DNA of 64,000 bases, taken from Tetramitus jugosus. Taxonomy: Eukaryota > Heterolobosea > Eutetramitea > Acrasida > Vahlkampfiidae. The notes beneath the pieces were generated by a model. The model was not told the DNA's origin. It searched no databases and saw nothing but the letters and a program-made list of their open reading frames with translations. The translations under genes and the position numbers were made by a program. Location: the NCBI GenBank assembly GCA_937625935.1, contig OW569381.1:1-64000 (forward strand), in the 5' to 3' direction. How positions within the stretch are numbered: the stretch's first letter is position 1; each line of letters opens with the position of its first letter. Shown one piece after another: positions 9,700-20,285 of the stretch.

Positions 9700-9979
9700 T
9701 TACCACCATCATATGCTAGATTAATTCAAATCCTGAACCGGTGGGTATGACGCGTCAAGCTGAAAAGGTTGACCCAACTGATGACAACCAGAACCCAAGC
9801 CATCGTCTTCTGTCACAAATGACAGATTTTGAAGTTTCGCTTACAATGAACGTCACAGTCGTCTTTTTTTAACCCGCTTTCGAAGGCGATGATGTCACGA
9901 TTTCTCCCCTTTACAACTCTTTTGGCCACGTCTCATCTGTGTGAAAAAACCAACAAGAAAACAATTGAAGTCCTCCAGA

Positions 9980-12037
9980 ATGGCTAGTCTAGCAACAGAT
10001 TTTTCATTCCGTGAAGTGTTGGCTCACAAGAAACTATTTATTCGAAGCTATCAAAGACCTTATGCCTGGGATGAGAAACAGTGGTCCGATCTGTGGAACG
10101 ATCTCTTTTACATGCACATTATCGATAGTGAAGAAGGTAAAAAACGGTTTATGGGCAATATTATTCTCAAGCCATTGGATGAAGAATTTCGATCATCATT
10201 GATCAACAAGTCCCAAGACAATGAAACAATCAATTTTTATGAAATTGTGGATGGTCAACAGAGAATTACAACAGTGTTGGTTCTGTTGAGTGTCATTAGC
10301 CATCAGTTGAAGGAGAAGAATGAAGTGGTGAGCACAAAGATTCAATCCATGTTTCAACTGCAGTTGAGAGGCTCTCAAAAGTACTATCCTCTGATTACGA
10401 CGACAAGAACTGATATTACAAAGTTGCTTCATTTGCTGTTAACAGTTGGAATTACGGGTAAGAAGAAGAAGGATACGATTGATGAATCGACGGTTCAATT
10501 GCCGTTGCTTGATGTGAGTGGATCTAGTGTCGTGTCTGATGATGACAATACAGATGTGTATGATATGAGTGATGAGTTTGTGCAGCGTTTGAGAGCTGAA
10601 TCTGAGAATAAGAGAAGTTTAGCTGCAAAGAACAGGTTATGTGCCGCCTATCGCTACTTTACATCAAAGATTAATGATATGCAAAATGAGTTGACAGATC
10701 ATACGAACACGCTGTTGGATTTTGACTCGCTCATTAGAGAGGGATTTCGATTCACGTGCTATATTCAGAGTGAAAAGGTGAATGTAATTGAAACGTTCAT
10801 GGGAATCAACGACAGAGGCAAGGTTTTAAACGCGCTCGAGAACACAAAAGCTCTCTTTATTGGTTTCGCGAGACGATTGGTCAATCATGAACTGAGAGAG
10901 AAGATTGAAAAAACTTGGGATTTTGTATATGATTCGCTCGCTGATGCAAGCTTGTTTGATGATAAAGAAGAAGTTGACTTCTTGTCTTGTGCTTGGACCG
11001 CCATGTTCATGGGATCCATCAAAACACAAAACTTGTTTGCTAGCATCAACACTGCCTTCTCGATGGAGCTGGATCATATAGTGAAGAGCAAGCAATCAAA
11101 ATCGAGTACTCCTTCCACTCCTGATCCTCCCACTAATGAGTTAACTGTCTTAATAGATAGCGATAGCGACACAGAAAGCGAGAGCGAGGCAGAGAGGCCT
11201 GCCAAACGAAGAAGAATTACAAAAGAGAGTAGTCCAAGAAGTTTAGAGTCCTTTGCTGAGTCTATACGAGGCTTTCTCAATTTCATGAAGCAAACAGTGC
11301 CTGTTTACAGTTGGCTGAAGGGCGAGGTTTCTCGTACAGCGTTGCTGTTTGGAGAAGAACATCCCGAAAAGCTCGAATACGTGTTGGAGTGTTTGAAGAT
11401 ATCTCCGTTCTTCGATAAGTCCATTCCGTTGATACTAGCTGCACATTTCAACTGTGTCATGTACGCTAGTTTCAAGTATAGAACGAAGGAATATGCCAAA
11501 TATTTTCTTCAATTTCTGGAGCTATTGAAGCTTCATCTGATGGTATGGAGTATTTCCCTGGAAACTGATGTTAGTCACTTGGATAACTATGCTACCATGC
11601 TTTTCCATGCAAAGAATGAAGAGAACAAGGATATATATTTAGATTGGGTCTATCTAGATATTGTTGATCGTTTTGAAGTTAAGAATGATAAGATCACACA
11701 GTTTGTTACTCAAAAATTTGATAAGCAAGCACAGAGGAGCAAAACAAGTAAGGCTCTAAAGCTAGTGGCGGTCGAATACAAAATTCAGGAAATGACTTCT
11801 GATAGTCACGAGAAACTTAAATTAATTAGAGAATTCGAAGCGAAGAAACTTGGTTACATTAACAAAGCGAGGGCTAGTCCTCATTATCACAGCATAGGCA
11901 ATCGATACATCATGGGAGAGGGTGTTCCAAAACAAAGTGTGCCAAAACGTGAAAAGGGTATTATTGAATTTCTCAAAGATCAGTTGAACTCTGTCATTCA
12001 CGGTGATGACGATGAAAACGTAGTTGAACAACCTTAA
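9980..12037 (+). CDS. DUF262 (ParB/GmrSD-N-like) protein
   Basis: The product is 685 residues from the first ATG (9980). Residues about 8-130 carry the DUF262 hallmarks: IRSYQRPYAWDEKQWSDLW, FMGNIIL and IVDGQQRITT. In bacteria this fold is the N-terminal half of GmrSD-type modification-dependent restriction systems, where the DGQQR region binds and hydrolyses nucleotides. Further features are a conserved-looking ETFMGINDRGK segment (about 272) and an acidic, Ser-rich linker followed by a basic cluster PAKRRR, a likely nuclear signal. Near the C-terminus an IGNRYIM segment recalls the GN-L of the partner DUF1524 nuclease domain, but the HxxP nuclease motif is not seen. The likely role is nucleotide-dependent and perhaps nuclear; nuclease activity is unproven. 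The XDH remnant lies divergently upstream. Confidence 0.8.
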   Translation: MASLATDFSFREVLAHKKLFIRSYQRPYAWDEKQWSDLWNDLFYMHIIDSEEGKKRFMGNIILKPLDEEFRSSLINKSQDNETINFYEIVDGQQRITTVLVLLSVISHQLKEKNEVVSTKIQSMFQLQLRGSQKYYPLITTTRTDITKLLHLLLTVGITGKKKKDTIDESTVQLPLLDVSGSSVVSDDDNTDVYDMSDEFVQRLRAESENKRSLAAKNRLCAAYRYFTSKINDMQNELTDHTNTLLDFDSLIREGFRFTCYIQSEKVNVIETFMGINDRGKVLNALENTKALFIGFARRLVNHELREKIEKTWDFVYDSLADASLFDDKEEVDFLSCAWTAMFMGSIKTQNLFASINTAFSMELDHIVKSKQSKSSTPSTPDPPTNELTVLIDSDSDTESESEAERPAKRRRITKESSPRSLESFAESIRGFLNFMKQTVPVYSWLKGEVSRTALLFGEEHPEKLEYVLECLKISPFFDKSIPLILAAHFNCVMYASFKYRTKEYAKYFLQFLELLKLHLMVWSISLETDVSHLDNYATMLFHAKNEENKDIYLDWVYLDIVDRFEVKNDKITQFVTQKFDKQAQRSKTSKALKLVAVEYKIQEMTSDSHEKLKLIREFEAKKLGYINKARASPHYHSIGNRYIMGEGVPKQSVPKREKGIIEFLKDQLNSVIHGDDDENVVEQP

Positions 12038-12308
12038 CTGTACATAAAAAGCATTTACTCAACATGTTTTGCGGTCCGATGTTGAACATGATTTTGTTGG
12101 GCACTTTGGTGCCGATTCATACAGCTCATCATTGTTGGTTGTTTGATCCTCGAAAGAAAACGATTCTTTCTCTCAAGTTGTTGAACTGAATGAACATGCA
12201 CTTTTTCCCACTGAAATTGCTTCTAATTCAGAATCAATATTTTTCCGAACGGTTTGATCGCATGCCTGAAATTTTCGAAGGCAAACATCATCCCCAGTAC
12301 CAAACAAA

Positions 12309-13244
12309 ATGAGAGCAGCACTTTTCGCAATTGTATTGTTGTTTATCCTCGGCCTGGTCTTTTCAAAGAAATTATCACTTATGCAAAGCGACAGCGTTGC
12401 AGAGCTCGATATCACTACGATGCAGATATCCAAAAATTATACATTTTGGAAAGACGAACCAAAGTGTGGTGGTTCAAGAGCTTGGGTATCTTTCACAGTT
12501 GATAGAACAAATGGTATTGCATACACTGCCACTTATTGTGAGAAGCGTACTTATATGACTGCTCTGGATCTGGTTAACAAGAGACTTTTGTATGTTGCAA
12601 ATACTACCTCTTTCATCAATGATCTCCACTATGATGACAAATCTGGCTCACTGTTGGAGATTACGCGACCAAGTCAAACCACACAGAATTATTTACTCCA
12701 ATCTGTGAATCCAGGAACACTTGAGCCAATCAAGATTTTGTTTAATCTGACCCGTTTTGGTGCAGTTCGAGTCAATTCAGCATGGAATGGAGCCACACTT
12801 GCATTCATTGCTGATTCATCATTGTTTCTATTGGATCCATATACTGGATCATCTGTATCCACATCTCTTGGTCGATTCAGCAATTCCATCTACAAGGTAC
12901 ATCTCAGAGGATCTAGTGAAGTCATTGCAGTAGTTCTGGATATATATCCATTAGTTGCTAACTATATTGGAGTTGCTCGTTGGAAAGTCAGTGACAGAGG
13001 GAGTCTGGATCTAATTGCCTACGATATTATTTTCATGAATGTGAAAAGACCTCTATCAATGGACTCAATTCTGAACGAAGCTGAGGACACATTTGTGATT
13101 ACCTGGTCTGATACAACTACTTCAGAAATGAAAGTGGGCTCTATTGTTTATAAGATCCCACAGGAAGGTTCTGAAGCTTCTTATAAGGTTTATGGACCAG
13201 TACCTGGTGGCTATGACCAAATCAGTTACTTGTTCTACCAATAA
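12309..13244 (+). CDS. Secreted hypothetical protein, beta-propeller-like
   Basis: The 311-residue product starts with a strong signal peptide (ALFAIVLLFILGLVFS). The rest has short beta-like segments, several NxT/NxS sites (NYTF, NTTS, NLTR) and repeated turns such as LDPYTGSS and MTALDLVNKR. These resemble blades of a degenerate beta-propeller. There is no TM segment after the signal and no catalytic motif I can name. It ends only about 70 bases before the next gene's probable transcript region. Confidence 0.75.
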   Translation: MRAALFAIVLLFILGLVFSKKLSLMQSDSVAELDITTMQISKNYTFWKDEPKCGGSRAWVSFTVDRTNGIAYTATYCEKRTYMTALDLVNKRLLYVANTTSFINDLHYDDKSGSLLEITRPSQTTQNYLLQSVNPGTLEPIKILFNLTRFGAVRVNSAWNGATLAFIADSSLFLLDPYTGSSVSTSLGRFSNSIYKVHLRGSSEVIAVVLDIYPLVANYIGVARWKVSDRGSLDLIAYDIIFMNVKRPLSMDSILNEAEDTFVITWSDTTTSEMKVGSIVYKIPQEGSEASYKVYGPVPGGYDQISYLFYQ

Positions 13245-13314
13245 ACTGTGTGATTCTGTGCCACCTCTTCACCTATCCACCTGCTTGCCATTGTCACACA
13301 GCACACTTCTAGTG

Positions 13315-15111
13315 ATGGATTCACTTCTCTTTTGGGACTGCTTTCTCCGTTCAGGAATTCACTCAATTTTCCGACAAAGCGAAAAACCACACATGACCAG
13401 TGAAGAACCCAACGCCAAGAGAAGAAAAGTGAATCCATGCACTGAAACGTCAACAAACACATTTGATCAAGTTGTTATCTTTCAAGTTGTTCGCTTCTTA
13501 AACATTATTGACTTGACACGAGTCAATCTTGTGAACAAGACGTGGTACCATGTCAGTTCGAACGATTCCGTCTGGATTCCACTGTTGTTGCACAAGAGAA
13601 ATGCCACAACTAACATCTCTGCAACTCCAAATGAACATCGAGCCTATCAAATGTTCCAAACAGCTCCCAATTGGAGACATCATTTTCTGAACGAGACACT
13701 TTTTGAGCAATTTAGGCAAGATCCTCAAGTTATATACTCTTCCCTTCACATCTCCAAACATGTGATGCAACACTTGTTTGATCAAATGTGCAAGCATAGA
13801 ATGCAGCAACTTTGTCAACAAGATGAAACTGTGAATCACTCTGAGCTTGAACAGTTGACAGAAGGAACCATATTTGGTGCATGTAGATGCAAGGAGATAG
13901 TGAGTGAATGCGATTCAATTGGCACGACTACTATTGATGAATATCAGGTCGTTTCCAATTTTTCATTTTTCAATCCTGGCAACTTTTGCTTGGTTTCTTT
14001 TGAATGCAAGGTACGAGTGATGAGCAATCAAGAGAACAGCCTCAAACGTCATCATATTTTTGATGTTGTTGTCACTGTACAAGATTTCAACTCTGAATGT
14101 GACCTCGAACCACTACGCGTCAACTTAATCTCCTTGGAAGGCTACAGTGACGAAGATGATGAGGATGATGAACTTGGAGATGGAATTATTGCAAGAAGAT
14201 ATGTTAATTGTGATTTACTGCTCAAGGTTAATAATGAACAGGCTGGACATATAGCTACAATGTTGGGCATCTCAGATGTGAACACTTTCTTGGCTACTGT
14301 TTTGGAATGTGTGGAAGGAAGACATTCTGTCGTTGTTGTGCCTTCAGAATATACTCTAGAGCAACTGATTGAAACAGAAAAAAGTGAATCTCTCGCTCAA
14401 TTGTACACCCATGTGAAGGCAATTCACAAAAGGAACGAATTAATTCATGATCTGAAAGAGGGTAAAGCGTTCTTCTACAAGCAAAATACTCCCTCTGTCT
14501 GGATGAAAGTTCAACACACAGAAGAAAAGAGAGTCGCCAGATATTGTGAATTGATGAAGCTTGCTGAGAATGTGACAAGAATCGATGAGAAGGGAGATGA
14601 AGCGGGAATTACAATCAGTGAGTATTTCAGTCTCTCAAGAACATGTACAATCAGTATCAAAAGTTTATCAACGTCAAGGATTCATAAACTCGTAATGAAC
14701 TCATGTTCATATGGAAATCTCGATTCAAATGAAGATGAAGGGGGTTCCATCGATTTCCACTTTGATGACTTCGAGCTTTGGGATGATGAATCCACACTTT
14801 TTGAAGAATCGAATAGATCATACCTCAAAAAAGAAGGCCTGAAACTAGCGATGAATCTTCTTGGATGTCAACACATAACTATGCTTGACTTTTGTGACTT
14901 TATATTTGCATGCACAGGTTGTGCAACCTGGTTCCAAAGAGTTGTCGTTGACGATGATGACGTGCCAAAATGCTTCTTCAATTTGGATGGTTTGATAATT
15001 TGGTCCGCATCAGCTCTACCACTCCACAAGTTAGAAGGGTGTGAGTTGTATGATCAACCTCTACGACCCCAAAGCCCATCATCAGAGGACTCTTCTGGGG
15101 ATGATACATAA
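13315..15111 (+). CDS. F-box protein
   Basis: The product is 598 residues from the ATG at 13315; the next in-frame ATG at 13393 is also possible. A basic NAKRRK cluster is followed by an F-box at about residues 50-95 (DQVVIFQVVRFLNIIDLTRV...VNKTWYHVSSNDSVW). F-box proteins bring substrates to SCF ubiquitin ligases through Skp1. The large remainder has no recognised substrate-binding repeats. It contains two acidic runs (DEDDEDDELGD and a DSNEDEGG...FDDFELWDDE region). I cannot name the substrate. Confidence 0.8.
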   Translation: MDSLLFWDCFLRSGIHSIFRQSEKPHMTSEEPNAKRRKVNPCTETSTNTFDQVVIFQVVRFLNIIDLTRVNLVNKTWYHVSSNDSVWIPLLLHKRNATTNISATPNEHRAYQMFQTAPNWRHHFLNETLFEQFRQDPQVIYSSLHISKHVMQHLFDQMCKHRMQQLCQQDETVNHSELEQLTEGTIFGACRCKEIVSECDSIGTTTIDEYQVVSNFSFFNPGNFCLVSFECKVRVMSNQENSLKRHHIFDVVVTVQDFNSECDLEPLRVNLISLEGYSDEDDEDDELGDGIIARRYVNCDLLLKVNNEQAGHIATMLGISDVNTFLATVLECVEGRHSVVVVPSEYTLEQLIETEKSESLAQLYTHVKAIHKRNELIHDLKEGKAFFYKQNTPSVWMKVQHTEEKRVARYCELMKLAENVTRIDEKGDEAGITISEYFSLSRTCTISIKSLSTSRIHKLVMNSCSYGNLDSNEDEGGSIDFHFDDFELWDDESTLFEESNRSYLKKEGLKLAMNLLGCQHITMLDFCDFIFACTGCATWFQRVVVDDDDVPKCFFNLDGLIIWSASALPLHKLEGCELYDQPLRPQSPSSEDSSGDDT

Positions 15112-15629
15112 GAAACCGAGCTCCGAGTTTTTAATGATGATGTAGTCATAATTTGAACTTGATCACAGTGGTCTATTTGAGTCAAAATTGTCACAATATC
15201 TTCCGAGTGAAAACTCCGGAAAATCCCTGATTGTAGAAGACAACGGTAGACGGTAGACCCTACAGTGTTCAACCATCATTGTGAGGAATGTGAACAATGA
15301 TCATTATCATTTACCACGAACCATCAATACTATTAATGAACAGGAAACACTTCGTTCGGAAGTCCGCATGACTAAACTCCACAAAGAACAAAGTCCTTTG
15401 TATTATTATCATAATTAACTACCCACTGGATCAGTACTTTCTCTAAAATTCCACTGGTATAACTTCAAATGGCTCGATATGTGGGAAGATTGGGTAGTTG
15501 TGGAAACTTTTGGCCAAAGATCTGTGTTGCTTATTTTTGGCCAAATCTGGAAACATCAAGTTCTCGGCTTCAAAAAGATGTTGTCAGACCGGTTTGTTGC
15601 CCCAAACACAAAATACAACACAATTAACT
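15112..15629. other. Intergenic, no feature seen
   Basis: This lies downstream of the F-box gene and is the presumed promoter region of the protease gene. No RNA gene or repeat was recognised. Confidence 0.5.
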
Positions 15630-17027
15630 ATGAATTACACAACCTACATTTTAGCAATTGTTATTATACTTTTTCTGGCCTTCTCTACTCTTGATGCAAG
15701 AGTCAAGAATCTCCAGGGTGGAAGGAGAGTGGAAGTCACTTGTGGGACTGCAACTTGTCAAAATCCAACTGACCTATGCTGCGCAAACAATATTGTCGTG
15801 GGACAGTCGTTCGTGTGCTATAGTCCTACTACTCACGACTGCAAACCGGACTCTTTCAAGCCAGCCTTCAACAGTCTTTGTCCAAAAGGTAATTTCTTAG
15901 GATGCAACGGAACTTGCTATGACACAACTGCATACTTTTGTGACAGCACCGGAAAGGTCCAACAACTTACTGGTTTGTTCAAGCCAACTTCTCCATTGAA
16001 TGATCCAGCCATTATTTCTGCTTTGAATTCCCTTCAAAATAGTTGGGTGGCAGGAGCTAATCCTGGTTTCGCTGGAAAGACATTGAATGATGTGAAGGTG
16101 CTAGCTGGAACCTTCTTACCATCACCTCCGCCTGCAGTACGTAAAATACATGAAACAAAGCAGATCCAAGCGTGTCCAGCATGTCCACCAGGAGATCAAT
16201 GCTGTGCAAGTACTTGTTACAGCCCAGTAACTCATGTGTGCTTGGGTGGCTTCTTCCTCTGCCCAGTGGGTCACCAACGTTGTGGATTTGCTTGCTATCT
16301 ACCAACGGCATACGACTGCTGTAATGATATCCTCAAGCCAAAGGGTACTTGCCCAGGCATTCCCACCAGCTTCAATTCTCTCAACAAATGGCCAGGTTGT
16401 ATTAATCCAATTGGAGACCAAGGAGGATGTGGTTCATGTTGGGCATTCAGTGCCGCTCTGGTACTAGGTGATAGATACTGTATCAACAAGAACCTGGGAG
16501 CTGTTTTGTCATTATCTCCACAATACCAAGTCTCATGCGACACTGCAAACTCTGGTTGTGCTGGCGGTTTTCTGGACAAAACATGGAACTTCCTTACAAA
16601 CACAGGAGATCCTACTAGTACATGTGTCCCATACACTGGTACGAATGGAGTTTGCCCAACCAAATGCGCAAACAACTCCCCATTGGTGTTCTTCAAAGCA
16701 AAGAACGCATTCCAATTGAATGGAAATGATATCCCTTCAGTTCAGAACGAAATTCTGAATTTTGGACCCATCCAGGCAGCCTTCGCAGTGTACCAAGACT
16801 TTTTCTACTATACTTCCGGAGTTTACAAGTTCACTAGCGGTGCTTTCGTTGGAGGACATGCAGTTCGTCTAGTTGGCTGGGGAGTGCAATCGCCTAGTAA
16901 TCAAGCCTATTGGATCGTAGCTAACCAATGGGGAACAGGTTTTGGTATCAATGGATTCTTCTGGATCAGCAGAGGTAATAACGAAGTTGGATTTGAATCA
17001 AATTTGTGGAGAGCTCTTCCTGTGTAA
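15630..17027 (+). CDS. Cathepsin B-like cysteine protease with Cys-rich modules
   Basis: The 465-residue product starts at the ATG at 15630, which opens a signal peptide (YTTYILAIVIILFLAFST). The order is: two Cys-rich modules (about 38-104), a cathepsin B-type propeptide (about 125-165, ISALNSLQNSWVAGANP...LAGTF), two more Cys-rich modules (CYSPVTHVC and CYLPTAYDC, about 182-230), then the papain-fold catalytic domain. Catalytic Cys270 sits in QGGCGSCWAFS, His410 in GGHAVRLVGWG and Asn432 in ANQWG. The NQWG replaces the usual NSWG, but the Asn is kept. The active site looks intact, so it is probably a secreted or lysosomal protease. The modules match those of the gene at 5439-6278 and may bind carbohydrate. 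Confidence 0.92.
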   Translation: MNYTTYILAIVIILFLAFSTLDARVKNLQGGRRVEVTCGTATCQNPTDLCCANNIVVGQSFVCYSPTTHDCKPDSFKPAFNSLCPKGNFLGCNGTCYDTTAYFCDSTGKVQQLTGLFKPTSPLNDPAIISALNSLQNSWVAGANPGFAGKTLNDVKVLAGTFLPSPPPAVRKIHETKQIQACPACPPGDQCCASTCYSPVTHVCLGGFFLCPVGHQRCGFACYLPTAYDCCNDILKPKGTCPGIPTSFNSLNKWPGCINPIGDQGGCGSCWAFSAALVLGDRYCINKNLGAVLSLSPQYQVSCDTANSGCAGGFLDKTWNFLTNTGDPTSTCVPYTGTNGVCPTKCANNSPLVFFKAKNAFQLNGNDIPSVQNEILNFGPIQAAFAVYQDFFYYTSGVYKFTSGAFVGGHAVRLVGWGVQSPSNQAYWIVANQWGTGFGINGFFWISRGNNEVGFESNLWRALPV

Positions 17028-17663
17028 TAACTCTCAACTGAACAAATATGTAAATACAAAAATAAATCACCGTTTGGTTTTTGATCCTCGCGAAAAACGA
17101 AGATGGATTAACCATAGTAAAATGGCAATGAGACTACCCTTTATTTTGAAGGAGATGGCAAGGTTGGTTGTTGATACTTGCTTCTTGACTTTTGAATCTT
17201 GGACGACATTCTCCAATACTTGATCTTCATCCAATGATTGGCCTTGAAAAAAGATGAGAGTCGTGAGGTCAGGTACCGAACATCTAAAACACAAACAAAA
17301 CAACAGTGGCGGCATACCTTGAATGAGAAGAACACTATCATGTTAGAAACAACGGGGCTGGTCAAGTGCATGATGACTTGAATGAATGGATGAGTGAATG
17401 GAGAGTGTGGCATAGTACTGTTTGATAGACAAGTTTTTCAATATTGAGTTGATTGGTTTTGTTTTATCTGGTCCGAATATTCCCTGGTCAAGGATTCCGC
17501 GAATTAGCGGAGTAATGGTCTCTTCAAGGGTTCGCCCCGCACCCGATGAAAGGAAAAATCATCAACAACGTCCACCTCGCAGCAGCTTCGAAACAACCAA
17601 TCAGAAACCAACCAAACTCTCTCATTCTCATTTTCATACTCCTATCCTGGTACTTCCAAGAAT
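17028..17663. other. Intergenic, no feature seen
   Basis: This contains the 3' region of the protease gene and the OXA1 promoter region. Several open frames run through 17.4-17.8 kb, but none has protein character apart from OXA1 itself. Confidence 0.45.
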
Positions 17664-18845
17664 ATGCTGCAATCAGCAAGATTTTCCCTCGCGTCAAGAA
17701 CTCGTCTCTTCTCTGCCACAACCACACCTCGTGGCAACCAAGCAAGAACATTGGCTGTCCATTCTTTGTGTCGCAATAATGAGACACGTTTCCAAGCCAT
17801 GAAAAGACCTCTCTTTTCCCAAGGATCCTCCAGAAGTATTTGGTGGGCATTGCCTTCAAAAACCGTAGCTGATCAGACCAATCCACCAATCAACCTTGCT
17901 GGTACCAGTGTTGAAGCATCTGCACCCACGTACTCCACTCCATCCTTGCAGCAAACCACTCTCAATGTTCAACAATCCCAAATTACCTCTGACCATTCAT
18001 CTGGTGTTGTTTCGGCCTCCGTTACTGAATCAGTAGTTCAACAACACGACAGACCAGAGTTTGTGTATCCGTTGACGTTTGGAGAACCACATGAAATTAT
18101 TGCTGGAGGTCATGTTCCTGAATCTCTTCCTCACATTAACATTATTGAATCGCTCCTCGAGAGTTTGAATGGCTTGGGACTTCCCTGGTGGGGTGCAATC
18201 TCGGCTCTCACCATTGCTTTTCGATTGGTGGTAGTACCATTGAACATTTCACTCATCAGAAATTCAGCAAGACTCAACAGCGTGAGACAAAACCTCGAAT
18301 CTCAGGGTCAAATTATGTCTAGTACTGAGTCTTCCGAAGAGGAGAAAGTCCTGGCAGCCGACAAGTACAGTCAAATATTGAAGGAGAACAAGTGTCATCC
18401 CCTGTACAACATTGTGTCACCTCTAGTGATGGCTCCAATGTTTCTCTCCGTCTTTTTGGCTGTTGAAAGAATATGCTTGCATGATCCTGGTTGTAGAGGT
18501 ACTGGTGGTTTGCTATGGTTCCTCGATTTGAGCAGTATGGATCCAACCTTTATGCTCCCTGTTTTGAGTGCTGCTTCCTGGCTCTTGACTATCGAGTTGG
18601 GTGCTGCTGAGGCCAGAACTGAACTCATGAAGACTATTCGCTCGGTGATTCGTTTCAGTGCTGCTGTAATGGTCCCGGTCACTGCTGCACTTCCCTCAGG
18701 AGTGTTTGTCTACTGGATCACGTCCAATCTGTTCTCACTCGTTCAAATCTATGTGATGCAGAGAGCTCCTGTCAGAAGATTCTTCGGTATTCATCCAAGA
18801 ACCAGCGATCAGGTAGCTGCCTCCAACAAACCAGTCACTATGTAA
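17664..18845 (+). CDS. OXA1: Mitochondrial membrane insertase, OXA1/YidC family
   Basis: The product is 393 residues. The first about 70 are basic and Ser/Arg-rich without early acidic residues (SARFSLASRTRLFSATTT), a typical mitochondrial presequence. The YidC/Oxa1 core spans about 160-380, beginning with LPWWGAISALTIAFRLVVVPL. It has further membrane segments around PLVMAPMFLSVFL, PTFMLPVLSAASWLL and ALPSGVFVYWITSNLFSLVQ. It would insert mitochondrially made and some imported proteins into the inner membrane. The paralogue COX18 is an alternative. The C-terminal tail is short, without an obvious long ribosome-binding helix. Confidence 0.85.
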   Translation: MLQSARFSLASRTRLFSATTTPRGNQARTLAVHSLCRNNETRFQAMKRPLFSQGSSRSIWWALPSKTVADQTNPPINLAGTSVEASAPTYSTPSLQQTTLNVQQSQITSDHSSGVVSASVTESVVQQHDRPEFVYPLTFGEPHEIIAGGHVPESLPHINIIESLLESLNGLGLPWWGAISALTIAFRLVVVPLNISLIRNSARLNSVRQNLESQGQIMSSTESSEEEKVLAADKYSQILKENKCHPLYNIVSPLVMAPMFLSVFLAVERICLHDPGCRGTGGLLWFLDLSSMDPTFMLPVLSAASWLLTIELGAAEARTELMKTIRSVIRFSAAVMVPVTAALPSGVFVYWITSNLFSLVQIYVMQRAPVRRFFGIHPRTSDQVAASNKPVTM

Positions 18846-18983
18846 CTGCAACGAGGAATGAGTGTTTAGTGTTCAAGTCGAGTTGTGTCGAATAAATGAA
18901 AATATTTTGTTTTATTTGGAATGTGCCTTGCGTCGATTGTCCCATCCACTTCAAGATAAGGTTGCTCAGATCATCAAGCAATG

Positions 18984-20035
18984 TCAGTGCCCGATTCCTT
19001 GTGATGTTGGCAAGCCTACTGCAAGTTTCACACTATCGTAAATCAAAAACATACCGGCGCTTAAGACACTCACCATGACAGCTCGAGTACCAGCACCCAA
19101 CCATACTCCCTTGAAACCCAATTCCTTGGTGATGCCCAAAATGGTTTTCTGCTGTTGAGAACCAGAGTTCATATTGATTCGGGACAGAATAGTATCAGCT
19201 GGATGAGAGGCATACGAACTAGCAACACCAGCCACTACACCACAAGCTACTGATGTTAACAATTGCTGCTCAGGAGTCAGTTGATCCTTTGTTCGATCAA
19301 AATACTTTGGCAACAGAGAGGCATACACAAAATCGACACACTTTGAAAACACAGTCAATTGTGTGACTGTGTATGGAATCTGCTTAGCCAGAATAGGTCC
19401 CAACCCCTTGTAGAACCCTCTTAGTCCTTCTTGAGAGTGGACCAAGCTCAATGAACGTATCATTCCTAGCTTAGCATACACATCAGGTTGACCGACCATT
19501 CGAATTCTCAATGCTTCCCAAGGGCAGAGTGCTGTGGTGGCCAAGAATTCAGCTAAGCAACTCGATGCTGCATAAATGGGTAAGTTGTATTTTTTGGCTG
19601 TATCAACACCAAGTGTCTGCACCGCTTGATTTTTGAACAGCTCAAACATGCCAAACTTGATTGCTCCCTGGATTGAATATCCGACAAAGGTTGGACCAAG
19701 ACCAAGAAACAAAGAACGAATACCCTCTTGTTTAGGGATCTTTACAAAAGCATCGAATACACCCTTGTACTCCTTGGAGATTTGTAAACGTGTCCTTGAA
19801 TAAAAGCATTTTGCCAAATGAACAGTAGGAGTGAGTCTCTTTGCAATCAGACAACTTCACAACATGAAAAACTTCAACAATGATAGACTTACTTGATGAC
19901 GTCGAGCGGTACGAGCACTGTATGAGTTAATTGGCAGCATGTCCCTCCTGCAACAGCATAACGAGCATAGAGTGAAGCGTCGTTGTCTGTCTTGTTTGAA
20001 TCCTTACTTTGTACAATGTTGGTTTGTTCACTCAT
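18984..20035 (-). CDS. Mitochondrial phosphate carrier (SLC25A3-like), 2 exons
   Basis: Exons are 19893..20035 and 18984..19794, with a 98-nt intron (GTAAGT...TTCAAG). Splicing restores the carrier signature P-L-D-V-I-K-T-R-L-Q exactly. The product has 317 residues with three mitochondrial-carrier repeats. The second repeat reads CPWEALRIRMVGQPD and the third SHPADTILSRINM. The PWEA..R.R variant and the C-terminal YDSVKLAVGLPTS favour the phosphate carrier, which imports phosphate with protons for ATP synthesis. The start is the ATG at 20035 (MSEQTN). No long N-terminal presequence is seen. Confidence 0.9.
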
Positions 20036-20285
20036 ACCTTGCTTCTGTTCAATGATTATCCCTCTCAATATAAAATGGAAGACGTTGTTGTTTGTTTGGT
20101 TGATGGAGAAATTCAGCAAAGCAGGATGGATTTGGACGGTCTCTTGAAGAGTCCACCCAAAAAGGCGATGTCCTTAAAGCGAGAATCGCGCATCCGAAGA
20201 ATCTCTGTCAACGTGTGCGATCTAATAGCTTTGTGTGCGAGAAAGAACATTGAATGGTCCTGTTGTTGTTTGGGTGGAAGGAATT

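Noticed and set aside
19030-19080. Second intron near the 3' end of the phosphate carrier (GTGAGT on the minus strand)
   Set aside because: The uninterrupted reading gives the expected C-terminal helix and YDSVK segment, so the GTGAGT is taken as coding.
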